A model generated the notes under the pieces. The model saw only the letters and a program-made list of their open reading frames with translations, was not told where the DNA came from and did no database searches. A program made the translations under genes and the position numbers. A stretch of DNA of 64,000 nucleotides from Planctomycetaceae bacterium (lineage in GTDB: Bacteria; Planctomycetota; Planctomycetia; Pirellulales; Pirellulaceae), in contig PBCP01000013.1 of assembly GCA_002717145.1 (NCBI GenBank), forward strand, positions 1-64,000, given 5' to 3'. Of this stretch, positions 36,646 to 45,888 are shown piece by piece. The first letter of the stretch is position 1, and each line of letters opens with the position of its first letter.

Positions 36646-36683
36646 TTTTTGATTACAGGTGCTTTACGCTTTAGAATCAAAAA
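36646..36683 (+). terminator. AT-rich hairpin directly after the GNAT gene
   Basis: TTTTTGATT at 36646-36654 and AATCAAAAA at 36675-36683 are perfect nine-base complements around a 20-base loop, starting at the base after the TAG. The stem is weak (one GC pair), so it may be a poor terminator or a processing site. Confidence 0.35.
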
Positions 36684-36719
36684 CATCAATCTAATTCAGC
36701 AACACTAAGAGTAAACAAA

Positions 36720-38993
36720 ATGAGTCGTCTATTTTCTCTTTTTCTATTAGCACCATTACTGTGCGTTGAACTCGCTGGTGCCCAGCAGTTAGGCAACACT
36801 AAGCCGCTAATACATGAAGGTGATATCGCTTCGGATCTCGTCGCTGGTGTCGACCGGTTTTTATTGAGGCAGCTGGAATCGACGATTACAGCCCGTTCCA
36901 GATATTGGGATCGCGATACCAGTTCTGCTGAAGCTTATAATAAGTCCGTAGCACGAAATCGTGAGCGACTGGCAGAAATTACCGGCGTTGTTGACTCTCG
37001 TAGAAAGTTTGCCGACTTAAGCGTTTTGGCCGGAACGGTCGGTCCGGTAGAAGCTGCGAAGAGCGATTTATTTACGGCATACAATGTTCAATGGCCTTCG
37101 GTTCGGGATATTACCGGGGTTGGTTTATTGTTGAAGCCGGCCCAGCCAAACGGTGCTTTTATAATCGCTCTCCCAGATGCTGATCAGACACCGGAAATGA
37201 TTAGCGGATTGGCAGAAGGTGTCCCCCCCGTTCAACAATTTGCCCGAAGATTTGCCGAAAGTGGTTTTACAGTGATCGTTCCGGCGATCATTAGTCGCGA
37301 GTATGCCGCAAGAAATAACCGAGCTAAAATGACGACTCGCGAATTTCTTTATCGCAGTAGTTTTGAATTAGGGCGCCATTTGATTGGGTTCGAGATTCAA
37401 AAAGTTCTAGCTGCTGTCGATTGGTGCGAATCGAGATCGCCCCAAGGAGTAGATGTCGCTGTGGTTGGGTATGGTGAAGGCGGCCTTTTGGCTCTTTATA
37501 GCGCAGCTCTGGATACCCGTATTGATGTAACACTAGTCAGTGGATACTTTGATTCACGTCAGCAGATGTGGTCCGAACCTGTTAGTCGCAATGTACATGC
37601 TTTTCTGGATCAATTTGGTGATGCTGAATTAGCAACGATGATTGCTCCCCGCCATCTAGTCATTGAAGCGGCAAAAGGCCCTGAATTTGAATTAAAGAGT
37701 GAAGGAGGAGCTCCAGCAGTTCTGGATACTCCGGATCCTAAAGTCGTCACTGCAGAAGTTGAGCGAGCGAGGGACTTAATTGGAGCAGATAGTCTGACCA
37801 ATATTGAGCTGATTGTCAGTGGGGACGGTCATGGTGGATTCGCTTCGTCAGCCGCCCTGAACGCAGTCGCTTCGATTATTGATGCGGATGTCAGGATTGC
37901 GAAAGTTGGCCCCGCTCCGAAATTGTGTAAAGAGGCAACCGATGTTAAAGCTCGCGAAGCTCAGCAGACCCACGAAATTGGTTCGCATACTCAATGGCTG
38001 CTTACAGAAAGTCATTTTATTCGACAGGAGTTTTTTAAGGACCTGGATACAAGCAGTTTAGAAGCTTATGAAAAAACGATTGAGCCATACCGGGATTATT
38101 TCAGACATGAAACGATTGGACATTTTGATCTTCCACTGAAAGCAATGAATCCTCGGACACGCCTTGTCGAAGAATCAAATAAATGGACACGTTATGAAGT
38201 TGTGCTAGATGTTTTTGATGATGTGATCGCCTATGGGCTAATTACGATTCCGAAAGGAATTGAAAAAGATGAACAGCGGCCTGTAGTCGTTTGTCAGCAC
38301 GGACTGGAAGGGCGTCCTCAGGATGTGATCGGTGAGAAATCGTCTCAATATTATTCAGCGTTTGCTACGAAACTTGCCGAGCGAGGCTTTATCACTTTTG
38401 CACCACAAAACCTCTATATTTTTACAGACCGATTTAGATCGTTACAGCGTAAGAGTTATCCACAGCGAAAAACACTCTTCTCTACGATCGTGCCACAGCA
38501 CCAGCAAATTGTTAATTGGCTGAAAACACTAGGATATGTAGATGGCGACCGAATTGCTTTTTATGGGCTGTCCTACGGTGGTAAGAGCGCTATGCGGATA
38601 CCACCGCTGGTAGCCGATTACTGTCTAAGTATCTGTTCGGCTGACTTTAACGAGTGGGTGTTAAAAAATGCCACGACGCAGTACAACTTTAGCTATATGT
38701 TTACCGGAGAATATGAGATCTTCGAATGGAATCTTGGTGGCACCTTTAACTATGCAGAAATGGCCTATTTAATTTGTCCTCGACCTTTTATGGTCGAAAG
38801 AGGCCACTTTGACGGCGTAGGAAAAGATCAGTGGGTAGGCTATGAATTTGGCCGCGTACGTTTTATGTATCAGGGCCTGTTGAAGCTTCAGGATAAAACT
38901 GAAATCGAATGGTTTGACGGCCCGCATAAAATCAATGGGGTTGGCACCTTTCGTTTCCTCGAAAAACATCTAGACTGGCAAGTGCCGGAATGA
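36720..38993 (+). CDS. Tandem alpha/beta hydrolase, acetyl xylan esterase-like
   Basis: A 757-residue exported protein (signal about 1-21). It holds two alpha/beta hydrolase units. In the first the nucleophile motif is GYGEGG with Glu253 where Ser is expected, so it is probably not a serine esterase. In the second the motif is GLSYGG with Ser618, and the C-terminal DGPHKI segment near residue 739 offers the catalytic His. Related planctomycete proteins are often labelled acetyl xylan esterase-like. The active half could remove acetyl or similar esters from polysaccharide. It lies between the sulfatase fusion and a DUF1080 protein on the same strand. Confidence 0.8.
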   Translation: MSRLFSLFLLAPLLCVELAGAQQLGNTKPLIHEGDIASDLVAGVDRFLLRQLESTITARSRYWDRDTSSAEAYNKSVARNRERLAEITGVVDSRRKFADLSVLAGTVGPVEAAKSDLFTAYNVQWPSVRDITGVGLLLKPAQPNGAFIIALPDADQTPEMISGLAEGVPPVQQFARRFAESGFTVIVPAIISREYAARNNRAKMTTREFLYRSSFELGRHLIGFEIQKVLAAVDWCESRSPQGVDVAVVGYGEGGLLALYSAALDTRIDVTLVSGYFDSRQQMWSEPVSRNVHAFLDQFGDAELATMIAPRHLVIEAAKGPEFELKSEGGAPAVLDTPDPKVVTAEVERARDLIGADSLTNIELIVSGDGHGGFASSAALNAVASIIDADVRIAKVGPAPKLCKEATDVKAREAQQTHEIGSHTQWLLTESHFIRQEFFKDLDTSSLEAYEKTIEPYRDYFRHETIGHFDLPLKAMNPRTRLVEESNKWTRYEVVLDVFDDVIAYGLITIPKGIEKDEQRPVVVCQHGLEGRPQDVIGEKSSQYYSAFATKLAERGFITFAPQNLYIFTDRFRSLQRKSYPQRKTLFSTIVPQHQQIVNWLKTLGYVDGDRIAFYGLSYGGKSAMRIPPLVADYCLSICSADFNEWVLKNATTQYNFSYMFTGEYEIFEWNLGGTFNYAEMAYLICPRPFMVERGHFDGVGKDQWVGYEFGRVRFMYQGLLKLQDKTEIEWFDGPHKINGVGTFRFLEKHLDWQVPE

Positions 38994-39050
38994 TTCATTG
39001 CTGGCTCGCCATTGAAAGTAACACGTATAGCTTAAAGGAGCTACATAATT

Positions 39051-40052
39051 ATGAAAAGAATAATAGCATTGGCTTTCGTCATGGCGATGGTGAGTGTTGT
39101 GTCGGTTCAGGCACAGGATAAAAAGGAATGGATCGATCCTGCCGAAGCAGCCAAAGTTCTGGATTATCAAATTCAGGGTGAATACGTTGGCGATTTTATC
39201 GAAGATGGTGAAAAGACGAAAATCGGTTTGCAGATTATCGCGATGGGTGGCGGAAACTTTCGTGCTGTCTCGTTCACGGGCGGGTTGCCTGGTGCAGGCT
39301 GGAAGCGTGGCGATAAGACCGAATATGTCGATGGCTCACTGAATGACCGGGGGCAGGTTGTTTTCAAATTAGAAGATGGCGAAGGGACAGCCGTTGCTAC
39401 GATCAAAGATGGAAAACTGATCGCCACGGAAGGTGATGCGTTAATCGCCAGGGTTGAGAAAGTACATCGTAAGAGTCCCACGCTCGGAGCAAAACCTCCG
39501 AAGGGTGCCGTTGTTCTGTTTGATGGTTCTGAGAAGTCTGCAGGAAATTGGGTTCGAGGACAGGTTGTTCTTGGGGATTTGCTCCGGCACGATGTTGAAA
39601 CGAAAGAGAAGTTTCAGGATCACTCGTTACATCTTGAATTCCGAACCCCATTTATGCCCCATGCTCGTGGCCAAGGCAGAGGCAATAGCGGTATGTATGT
39701 GCAGGGACGCTATGAGTGCCAGATTTTGGACTCCTTCGGACTGGAAGGAAAAAATAACGAGTGTGGTGGTATTTACTCGATTGCTGAACCGATTGTTAAT
39801 ATGGCTTTACCTCCACTAGTTTGGCAAACCTATGATGTTGATTTCACGGCTGCTCGTTTTAACGATACCGGTAAGAAGATCCAAAACGCTCGTGTGACTA
39901 TTAAGCACAATGGCGTTGTCATTCATGACGATTTGGAATTAACACATGGTACCCCGGGTAAACACAAGGAAGGTCCGACCGCAGATATTCTGTATCTACA
40001 AGGGCATGGTAACCCCGTTGTCTTTCGTAATGTGTGGGCGGTTAAGAAATAA
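39051..40052 (+). CDS. Secreted DUF1080 (3-keto-disaccharide hydrolase) protein
   Basis: A 333-residue exported protein with a signal peptide (about 1-21, VQA-Q). The C-terminal half (about 150-333) is a DUF1080 jelly-roll domain with GNSGMYVQGRYECQILDS near 205-222 and the closing VVFRNVWA. DUF1080 proteins include 3-keto-glycoside hydrolases. The N-terminal part (about 45-140) is a small beta-rich domain. AAAGGAG lies nine bases upstream of the ATG. A clear terminator follows. Confidence 0.88.
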   Translation: MKRIIALAFVMAMVSVVSVQAQDKKEWIDPAEAAKVLDYQIQGEYVGDFIEDGEKTKIGLQIIAMGGGNFRAVSFTGGLPGAGWKRGDKTEYVDGSLNDRGQVVFKLEDGEGTAVATIKDGKLIATEGDALIARVEKVHRKSPTLGAKPPKGAVVLFDGSEKSAGNWVRGQVVLGDLLRHDVETKEKFQDHSLHLEFRTPFMPHARGQGRGNSGMYVQGRYECQILDSFGLEGKNNECGGIYSIAEPIVNMALPPLVWQTYDVDFTAARFNDTGKKIQNARVTIKHNGVVIHDDLELTHGTPGKHKEGPTADILYLQGHGNPVVFRNVWAVKK

Positions 40053-40072
40053 TTAGTATACAGACTGATTAC

Positions 40073-40109
40073 AAAACCCCAGCTGGTTGATGCCAGATGG
40101 GGTTTTTTG
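40073..40109 (+). terminator. Rho-independent terminator after the DUF1080 gene
   Basis: AAAACCCCA pairs with TGGGGTTTT, with CTGG/CCAG continuing the stem, around a short loop, followed by a T run. It begins about 20 bases after the DUF1080 stop and is the strongest terminator seen in the window. Confidence 0.85.
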
Positions 40110-40224
40110 TTTGCACGACGCCGACGTCGTCCTGCAGCGTTTGTCGGAGCTAACATAGGTCCAGCGGCTTAGGAAACTATCTTGTCCTGTAACGAACCGT
40201 TCAAAACTCATCCAGATAACTGAA

Positions 40225-41178
40225 TCACAGTTGTTGATAAATTCCACATTCATCACACCAAAGGCTCGTATCAAAAAAGCGAGTCATTTGGAATTGCTGA
40301 AGTTGCGGATGCACTCGTTCCCAAGGAATGACTTTGTTGATCAGCCAGTCATAGAGTCTCGGGTTATCAAAATGTTTGCATCGTCTGAATTCCACACCAA
40401 GAACGCTTAGGCGGCCAAGGATCTCGAGCATTTTATCCTGAAGTTCATCCGCACTCATGTCTTCAACAGGAGGGGTTTGAATGGGAGGTTCGAGCAGGTC
40501 ACAAATGAGAATGTTTTTATCTTGTTCACTTATTTCCTTCATGAACTCGATCATGCGATGTTTAGGACCATCCTCGACTTTGTGCACGATAGTCTGTAGC
40601 TGAACAGTTGCCAAATCTTCTATTTGCGACTCGGTTGGCATCTTTACGGAGATTAAAAATTCACCGCTGTCATCGCCATACGCTTTGTCAATTTGGTCGA
40701 TTTGGTCGTGAATGGATTGGCGAACAGGTGCAGGTAACATTGATTCCGGAAAATCCTCTGATTGTTTTAACTGCGCATCCTTCCAGTGCATTTTGAATTG
40801 CGCGGAATTGATCGCTACGTCGATGATTTCATCCTGAGACTCCCAAACAAGCTGGAAATCCGCTCGATATTCTCCATCGGCTCGAAGCTCGACGTGATTA
40901 TGAGTAAACATCGGCGGTTCAACATTGTTTATTTGAAGTGCGATTAATTTGCCGAACTGAATGGAGTGGATGTCGGGGGTTTCAGGAGCATTTTGAAGGT
41001 GATTGGAAGTAGGTTTAAAGGTGAATTGGCATCCGGCCAGTGCGGACGATTCCTGAGAATCCAATTCGAAGCGGATCAATGTATCCTGCCCGTAGAGTTG
41101 CAACCAACCCTCGAACCGGTTGTTTTCCGAGATCGTCATTTCACCCCGACGAACAAAGGGGCCTAAATGGTGAATCAT
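40225..41178 (-). CDS. Hypothetical protein
   Basis: A 317-residue soluble protein I do not recognise. ATG at 41178 is chosen over GTG two codons earlier because AAAGGA is then nine bases upstream. It has no signal peptide or membrane helix. The N-terminal 130 residues look beta-rich and the middle is helical. It ends near a CDEC motif about ten residues from the C-terminus, with another Cys in RRCKHF about 50 residues earlier. It stands alone between convergent and codirectional genes, about 120 bases from the beta-lactamase-fold gene. Confidence 0.65.
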   Translation of the reverse strand: MIHHLGPFVRRGEMTISENNRFEGWLQLYGQDTLIRFELDSQESSALAGCQFTFKPTSNHLQNAPETPDIHSIQFGKLIALQINNVEPPMFTHNHVELRADGEYRADFQLVWESQDEIIDVAINSAQFKMHWKDAQLKQSEDFPESMLPAPVRQSIHDQIDQIDKAYGDDSGEFLISVKMPTESQIEDLATVQLQTIVHKVEDGPKHRMIEFMKEISEQDKNILICDLLEPPIQTPPVEDMSADELQDKMLEILGRLSVLGVEFRRCKHFDNPRLYDWLINKVIPWERVHPQLQQFQMTRFFDTSLWCDECGIYQQL

Positions 41179-41304
41179 AATCACGTTCCTTTGAGAGATT
41201 CGCTGAATGAACCCAGGAGCAACGGAACTTGATTATGAGGTTAGATCAAAACAGGGCAACGAATTTGGAGTGACAAAGTGACAAAGCGTGTCAGCCTTTG
41301 TCAG

Positions 41305-43398
41305 TTACCTTGCCAGGAGATCCGGGGCGACAGGTTTGATTCGAATGTTACGGAATTCCGCACCGGTATTCCAGCTTACTAATCCAAACGGTCTGGCAGG
41401 TTCCTGTTCCCACCAGATATCAAACTTATGTTCTTTTGTTTTGACATTGGCGTATTCCAGATTGTCAATCCAAACCTGAATCTGCTGGTCACTAACGGTG
41501 AGGGCAACTTTATACCATCGATTATCTTCGACTTCGAGATACCGGGTTGTTTCGTTTTCGACGGCGGCCATAGTGTCGATATTTGAAAGACCAACAACAC
41601 CTCCACCCCATCCACCAATAATCAGCGTGCAATGCGACTGGTGAATGGGAAAAGTCAGGCCGCAAAAGAAGTCGCTGCCATCAACTCGCCGGGCTTCGAA
41701 TTCAACTTCATAATTCATCTTTGGGAATTCTCCCTTTACGCGAACACCTGAAGCCGGGCTTCCTTTCCCTAGTGTTAAGACTCCGTCTTCAACCGCGATA
41801 GGTCCGTGATTTTTAAAGTCATAATCTTTGACCACTTCCCAGCCACTTAGATCTTTCGGGCTGAGTAAAGAACGCTGACTTCCAATCATGGATACCCGTT
41901 TCAACCTGGTTAGGTGGCTCAGACCATAGTAAGCAAGGGGGTACACACGTTTGCCCTGAAGCCACTGAGGACTCAAGTTGGTGACAGCTTCGACGGCTCC
42001 TACCAACTCGTCATCACGCAACTGAAGTCTTAAACGTAGTAAATGTTTGACTCGTGAAGTGTCAGAAGTCTGCAGATCACCATTTATGATTCCAGTAAGT
42101 AAATCACCATTGAATCCCGGGTTGTTAACCATCGTGACGAGCTGTCCTTCAAGACGTGCTCGACAATTCCCATCCTTTCCAATCCACAGTTGTAGTCGGC
42201 GAGCACCTTCATAAGTTTCAATGGATCCACTCCAGGTTCCGACAATTTGTTGACTCGGCGTAAATGCCGGAACATTTTTACGTTGAGCCGGCAACAGCAG
42301 ACCAGGATGATCATAGGGATAGCCTTCGAGTATTTCAGAGAGTATCTTTTTTACGGTTTGGTGAGGAAGACTGCTCTCTTTATTACTCAATGCGATGACG
42401 GCAAGGTTGTGTTTGGGGACGAGGGTCAACCTTGTTGCAACACCCGGCATACCGCCGGTATGACTTACAATTTCATGAGTCCCTTTGTCTATACGCCAGC
42501 CCATTCCATAACCACTCGTCTTCCCGATCTCTCCGGTAGGTTCTTTCATTTGTTTGACGTATTCAGGAGCGAGCACTTTCTGAAAGGCGTCTTCAAGATG
42601 CAGTAATGCGAAGCGGGCTAGGTCGTATGCAGAAGCATAAACAGCTGATCCACCATCATGATCAAATTCGTAGAGTGCAATAGGGGTTCCCCGGCGGTCA
42701 TATCTGACAGCGACATTTTGTCGTTTGTCCTCAGGAAGGCCGATGAAACTGTTCTCCATCCCGAGCGGTTTGAATAGCTTTGTTTCGATAAACTGTGAAA
42801 ACGCCTTACCTGATTGACGGGCGATGATGTGATCCAATATGCCGTAACCCAGATTGCAGTAGTAATAAGAATTACCAGGGGGGCGCGTCGCAATACCATA
42901 ATGTTTGATGGTCGTGTCACGTTCAGGGACAGGGTATTTATCAGGCTGATAATAAAACTGATAGTGCAGTCCTAAACCGGATGTGTGGTTTAGCAGGTTA
43001 CGTACTGTGATCGCATCGCTTTCGCCAAATGGGTTTTTGACTTTGACTTTTCCGAGATAGTCGTTGGCCGGTCGATCTACATTAATTTTGTCAGCCTGAG
43101 CAAGAATCTGAATTCCCGTAGCGGTGATAGGTTTGGAGATGGATGCAATGGAGTAAGCAGTGTGTTCGTTGGCTCTATGTCGTTTTTCCTTATCAGCCCA
43201 GCCAAATCCTTTGGCAAAGATAATTTTCCCGTCTTTCACCACAGCGACTGCCAGACCAGGATCACCATTGTAGTCAAGTTGGCGTTTAATCCAGCCGGAG
43301 ATTTCATCGAAGTCTGGTTCATTCGCCTTTAAGTTCATACGAGATTCCGGATTTCCCAGCACGAAGGCTAGGCAAAATAACAGGGTAAAGAGGCGCAT
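41305..43398 (-). CDS. Beta-lactamase-fold serine hydrolase with DUF1080-like tail
   Basis: A 697-residue exported protein. After a signal (about 1-16) residues 28-360 form a class C beta-lactamase/esterase domain: SISK (Ser86, Lys89), YCN near residue 179 and HTGG near 305. A middle beta domain follows. Residues about 515-690 form a jelly-roll domain like DUF1080, including a GGWGGG stretch and a closing EFRNIRIKP. The combination suggests an external esterase or peptidase with a glycan-binding module. AAGGAT precedes the ATG by about eight bases. Confidence 0.85.
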   Translation of the reverse strand: MRLFTLLFCLAFVLGNPESRMNLKANEPDFDEISGWIKRQLDYNGDPGLAVAVVKDGKIIFAKGFGWADKEKRHRANEHTAYSIASISKPITATGIQILAQADKINVDRPANDYLGKVKVKNPFGESDAITVRNLLNHTSGLGLHYQFYYQPDKYPVPERDTTIKHYGIATRPPGNSYYYCNLGYGILDHIIARQSGKAFSQFIETKLFKPLGMENSFIGLPEDKRQNVAVRYDRRGTPIALYEFDHDGGSAVYASAYDLARFALLHLEDAFQKVLAPEYVKQMKEPTGEIGKTSGYGMGWRIDKGTHEIVSHTGGMPGVATRLTLVPKHNLAVIALSNKESSLPHQTVKKILSEILEGYPYDHPGLLLPAQRKNVPAFTPSQQIVGTWSGSIETYEGARRLQLWIGKDGNCRARLEGQLVTMVNNPGFNGDLLTGIINGDLQTSDTSRVKHLLRLRLQLRDDELVGAVEAVTNLSPQWLQGKRVYPLAYYGLSHLTRLKRVSMIGSQRSLLSPKDLSGWEVVKDYDFKNHGPIAVEDGVLTLGKGSPASGVRVKGEFPKMNYEVEFEARRVDGSDFFCGLTFPIHQSHCTLIIGGWGGGVVGLSNIDTMAAVENETTRYLEVEDNRWYKVALTVSDQQIQVWIDNLEYANVKTKEHKFDIWWEQEPARPFGLVSWNTGAEFRNIRIKPVAPDLLAR

Positions 43399-43443
43399 CA
43401 GGTGTATCCTTGAAAGCCAAAAGAACTTGTGTGTTATTTGGAA

Positions 43444-44208
43444 TTATACTCTTTTCAGAATATAGACGACGTCTTCGGAATGATCGTCGACTTTAATGGG
43501 CCGGTTCAGATCATAACTGAAATCGTACATGGCTTCGATTTCAAACTCAGGGATTTCACTTACTAGAGTGTCAAATTGTTGTCTGGTATAGGTTCGAAAA
43601 TTGAATTCGTCATCAAGTGTTTTGTGGTCTGTTGGCGTCCAGATATCGTATCGCATATGAAATCGTTCAAATCGTTTTCTAAGATTGCGTTCCACTAACC
43701 ACATGCTTGTTTGTACACACAAGTGGCCTCGCCGCGCGATCCATGATTCTTCCTCAACAGGTTCGCCAAATCGCGGGCATAAATGAAGTCCAAGGATGTA
43801 GACACCACCGCGACGAATCGCCTTCGCCATACAGGCTAAGTGATCTCGTGCCTGCGTGTGTTTCTCCAAATGCCGAAAGCTGTTAATGGTATTAAAGGCA
43901 GCACAGTATTTAGACTTCACGGTAAAGTCTGTCATGTCAGCAACTCGGGCGGAACTGCGGAAGCCATGTCGCAACAGTCGTTGATTGCAATATGTAACAG
44001 CGTTTTGACTAAGGTCGATTCCATCTACCTGATAGCCTTCGCGTTCTAATCGAAACATCAGTCTTCCGGTACCGCAAGCAGGTTCGAGTAAGCGTTTGGT
44101 CGAACCCCGGACGTGTCGATCGAAAACTCCTGTTAGAAAATCGACTTCAGCTTTCCAATCTGATCCATAAACCAAATCGTAATATCGCGGATAGTCATAC
44201 AGTGACAT
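43444..44208 (-). CDS. SAM-dependent methyltransferase
   Basis: A 254-residue class I methyltransferase. The SAM loop EPACGTGRL is near residues 42-50 and VDGIDLS near 61. Substrate unknown. It lies two bases after the GNAT gene and is probably part of the topoisomerase VI transcription unit. Confidence 0.85.
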   Translation of the reverse strand: MSLYDYPRYYDLVYGSDWKAEVDFLTGVFDRHVRGSTKRLLEPACGTGRLMFRLEREGYQVDGIDLSQNAVTYCNQRLLRHGFRSSARVADMTDFTVKSKYCAAFNTINSFRHLEKHTQARDHLACMAKAIRRGGVYILGLHLCPRFGEPVEEESWIARRGHLCVQTSMWLVERNLRKRFERFHMRYDIWTPTDHKTLDDEFNFRTYTRQQFDTLVSEIPEFEIEAMYDFSYDLNRPIKVDDHSEDVVYILKRV

Positions 44209-44210
44209 CG

Positions 44211-44660
44211 TCAGTCAAACTCTTTCAAATCCAAAGCAAACAGAGAAATATCGTTTCGTTGTCGGAAGCCCAGGTGTTTCCAAAATTCCTTGGCAGGGCA
44301 GTTATCGTTTAGTGTGAACAGTGTTAGCCGCTGGATCTGAAGTTGTTTCAGTCGTGCGACACAGTGCTCAACCATTGCTCGTCCGACTCCGCGTCCTCGG
44401 GCATAGACTGAGACTGCAGCGTGATACATATAACCTCGTCGACCATCGTGACCACAGAGGATTGCTCCGAGTAGGACTCCGTCCTCTTCAGCCAGAATGC
44501 TGCAATCGGGATTACGGTCAAGAAACCGTTGAAGTTCCTCGGGTGATTCTAACTGGCTCATCCCATCGGTACTTCGCCAAAGCGTGATGACGTTGTCAAA
44601 ATCAGACGTTGTCAACGGTCGTAAATTGTAAGAATCTGAATGGTTATTCACGACATTCAC
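44211..44660 (-). CDS. GNAT acetyltransferase
   Basis: A 149-residue GNAT protein with the acetyl-CoA loop ARGRGVGRAM near residues 87-96 and the closing FWKHLGFRQR near 125-134. It resembles YpeA/RimI-type enzymes; acceptor unknown. The start is GTG at 44660, with AGGTG close upstream. It lies 27 bases after the topoisomerase VI A gene and two bases before the methyltransferase gene. Confidence 0.85.
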   Translation of the reverse strand: MNVVNNHSDSYNLRPLTTSDFDNVITLWRSTDGMSQLESPEELQRFLDRNPDCSILAEEDGVLLGAILCGHDGRRGYMYHAAVSVYARGRGVGRAMVEHCVARLKQLQIQRLTLFTLNDNCPAKEFWKHLGFRQRNDISLFALDLKEFD

Positions 44661-44687
44661 CGCACCTGAGGGAAAGTCAGCAGGAAA

Positions 44688-45842
44688 CTAGTCCAAAAAA
44701 TTACCCTGTGCCAGACGTTCGGGCACGTATTCCTGAGTCACATAGCTAATGTCTTTAGAAATCAATGCTTCGACTTCCAGTTTAAACCCGTTGGTGAGCA
44801 TTTTTTTGATTTCTGCCTGCCACCGTTTTTTCTTTTCGAACCAGGGGTATTTTGCAATCTGATTGGCTCGTTTGATGTCATTGTCACTGAGCTTAATTGT
44901 GACACTTGGGTTGAGTTCACAAAGTTCATAATCACGACTTCTCAAGCCAATGAATTTAGCTCCGGGAATCGCCATTCGACGGGATTCGTACGCCAGGTTG
45001 ATCGAACCCTGCTTAATCACACTATAGATGTAATAGCCCCACGGATCGTTATCCAACAGGCAGTAGATAGGAAGGCCAAGTTCGTTGTGCATACGACTGA
45101 GCAACCGACGTACTCCGCGAGGAGGTTGTCCGTTTCCGTGTGTCAGAATGCAGTTATGTTCTTTCCAAAATTTATCTTCATTGAAACGGCGCCAGACGGT
45201 GTCTTTTTCAACATGCAGGATGAAGTCGGCGTCGCATTTAACAAACTGCATAACTTCCTCTTCGACAATGGAAGGAATGGCGTAACCACCGGATCCCATT
45301 CGGGAGCAATCAATTTCATCTCCGGAATCGATCAGCTGAATATTCCCAACCATCGCTCCGCGGTTCGAGGCATAAACATGCAGTTCTTCACGAAGTGCAT
45401 TGAGTGTGACTTCGACGTCTTCAATGACTGGGTCGCAATCTCCCTGGTCGTTAAAAGTTTCTTCCCGTGTTCCGTCTATTGTGTGTTTGAGCAGGTAATA
45501 GAGACCACGAATACTGGTAGTCTTACCTTGCTCAATCAGTTCTTTACATCCGCGTCCCACCAACAACGTCTGCATGTAGGTTCGGGCTTGCGAGAGATTA
45601 AAGAGCTCTCGTTTATTTTTAGAGCTCCCCATCTCAATAATTTTCTTGGTGGGGCTGTATTTAACGTTTGAGAGACTTCGCGAAGGGACTTCAAGGTATG
45701 GAGCTCGTCCACGACTAGCCTGTTTGAAAACTCCATCTGCCATACCAACCAGGGCATTGAGCGTCTTTTTATCTTTGGCCGTTAGCTTAGCTTTTCGAGC
45801 CTGTTGTGCAGGTGTCGGTTTTTTTGCCTTTTTCTTTGCCAT
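44688..45842 (-). CDS. top6A: DNA topoisomerase VI subunit A
   Basis: A 384-residue Spo11-like DNA-cutting subunit. The catalytic tyrosine is probably Tyr116 in SIRGLYY (110-116). The Toprim metal site shows Glu212 in VEKD and DND at 264-266, with GNGQPPRGVRRL between. The N-terminus is lysine-rich. With subunit B it forms an ATP-dependent type IIB topoisomerase that passes one duplex through another. GAGG precedes the ATG by about six bases and the gene lies 46 bases after subunit B. Confidence 0.94.
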   Translation of the reverse strand: MAKKKAKKPTPAQQARKAKLTAKDKKTLNALVGMADGVFKQASRGRAPYLEVPSRSLSNVKYSPTKKIIEMGSSKNKRELFNLSQARTYMQTLLVGRGCKELIEQGKTTSIRGLYYLLKHTIDGTREETFNDQGDCDPVIEDVEVTLNALREELHVYASNRGAMVGNIQLIDSGDEIDCSRMGSGGYAIPSIVEEEVMQFVKCDADFILHVEKDTVWRRFNEDKFWKEHNCILTHGNGQPPRGVRRLLSRMHNELGLPIYCLLDNDPWGYYIYSVIKQGSINLAYESRRMAIPGAKFIGLRSRDYELCELNPSVTIKLSDNDIKRANQIAKYPWFEKKKRWQAEIKKMLTNGFKLEVEALISKDISYVTQEYVPERLAQGNFLD

Positions 45843-45888
45843 CTTTTACCTCTACAGGCTCTTCTGCTTGCCTGTCGACTGTGGTTGG

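Noticed and set aside
41305-43398. Beta-lactamase-fold gene as an antibiotic resistance gene
   Set aside because: SISK, YCN and HTGG motifs are shared with esterases and peptidases; the DUF1080-like tail and the neighbours point to another substrate.
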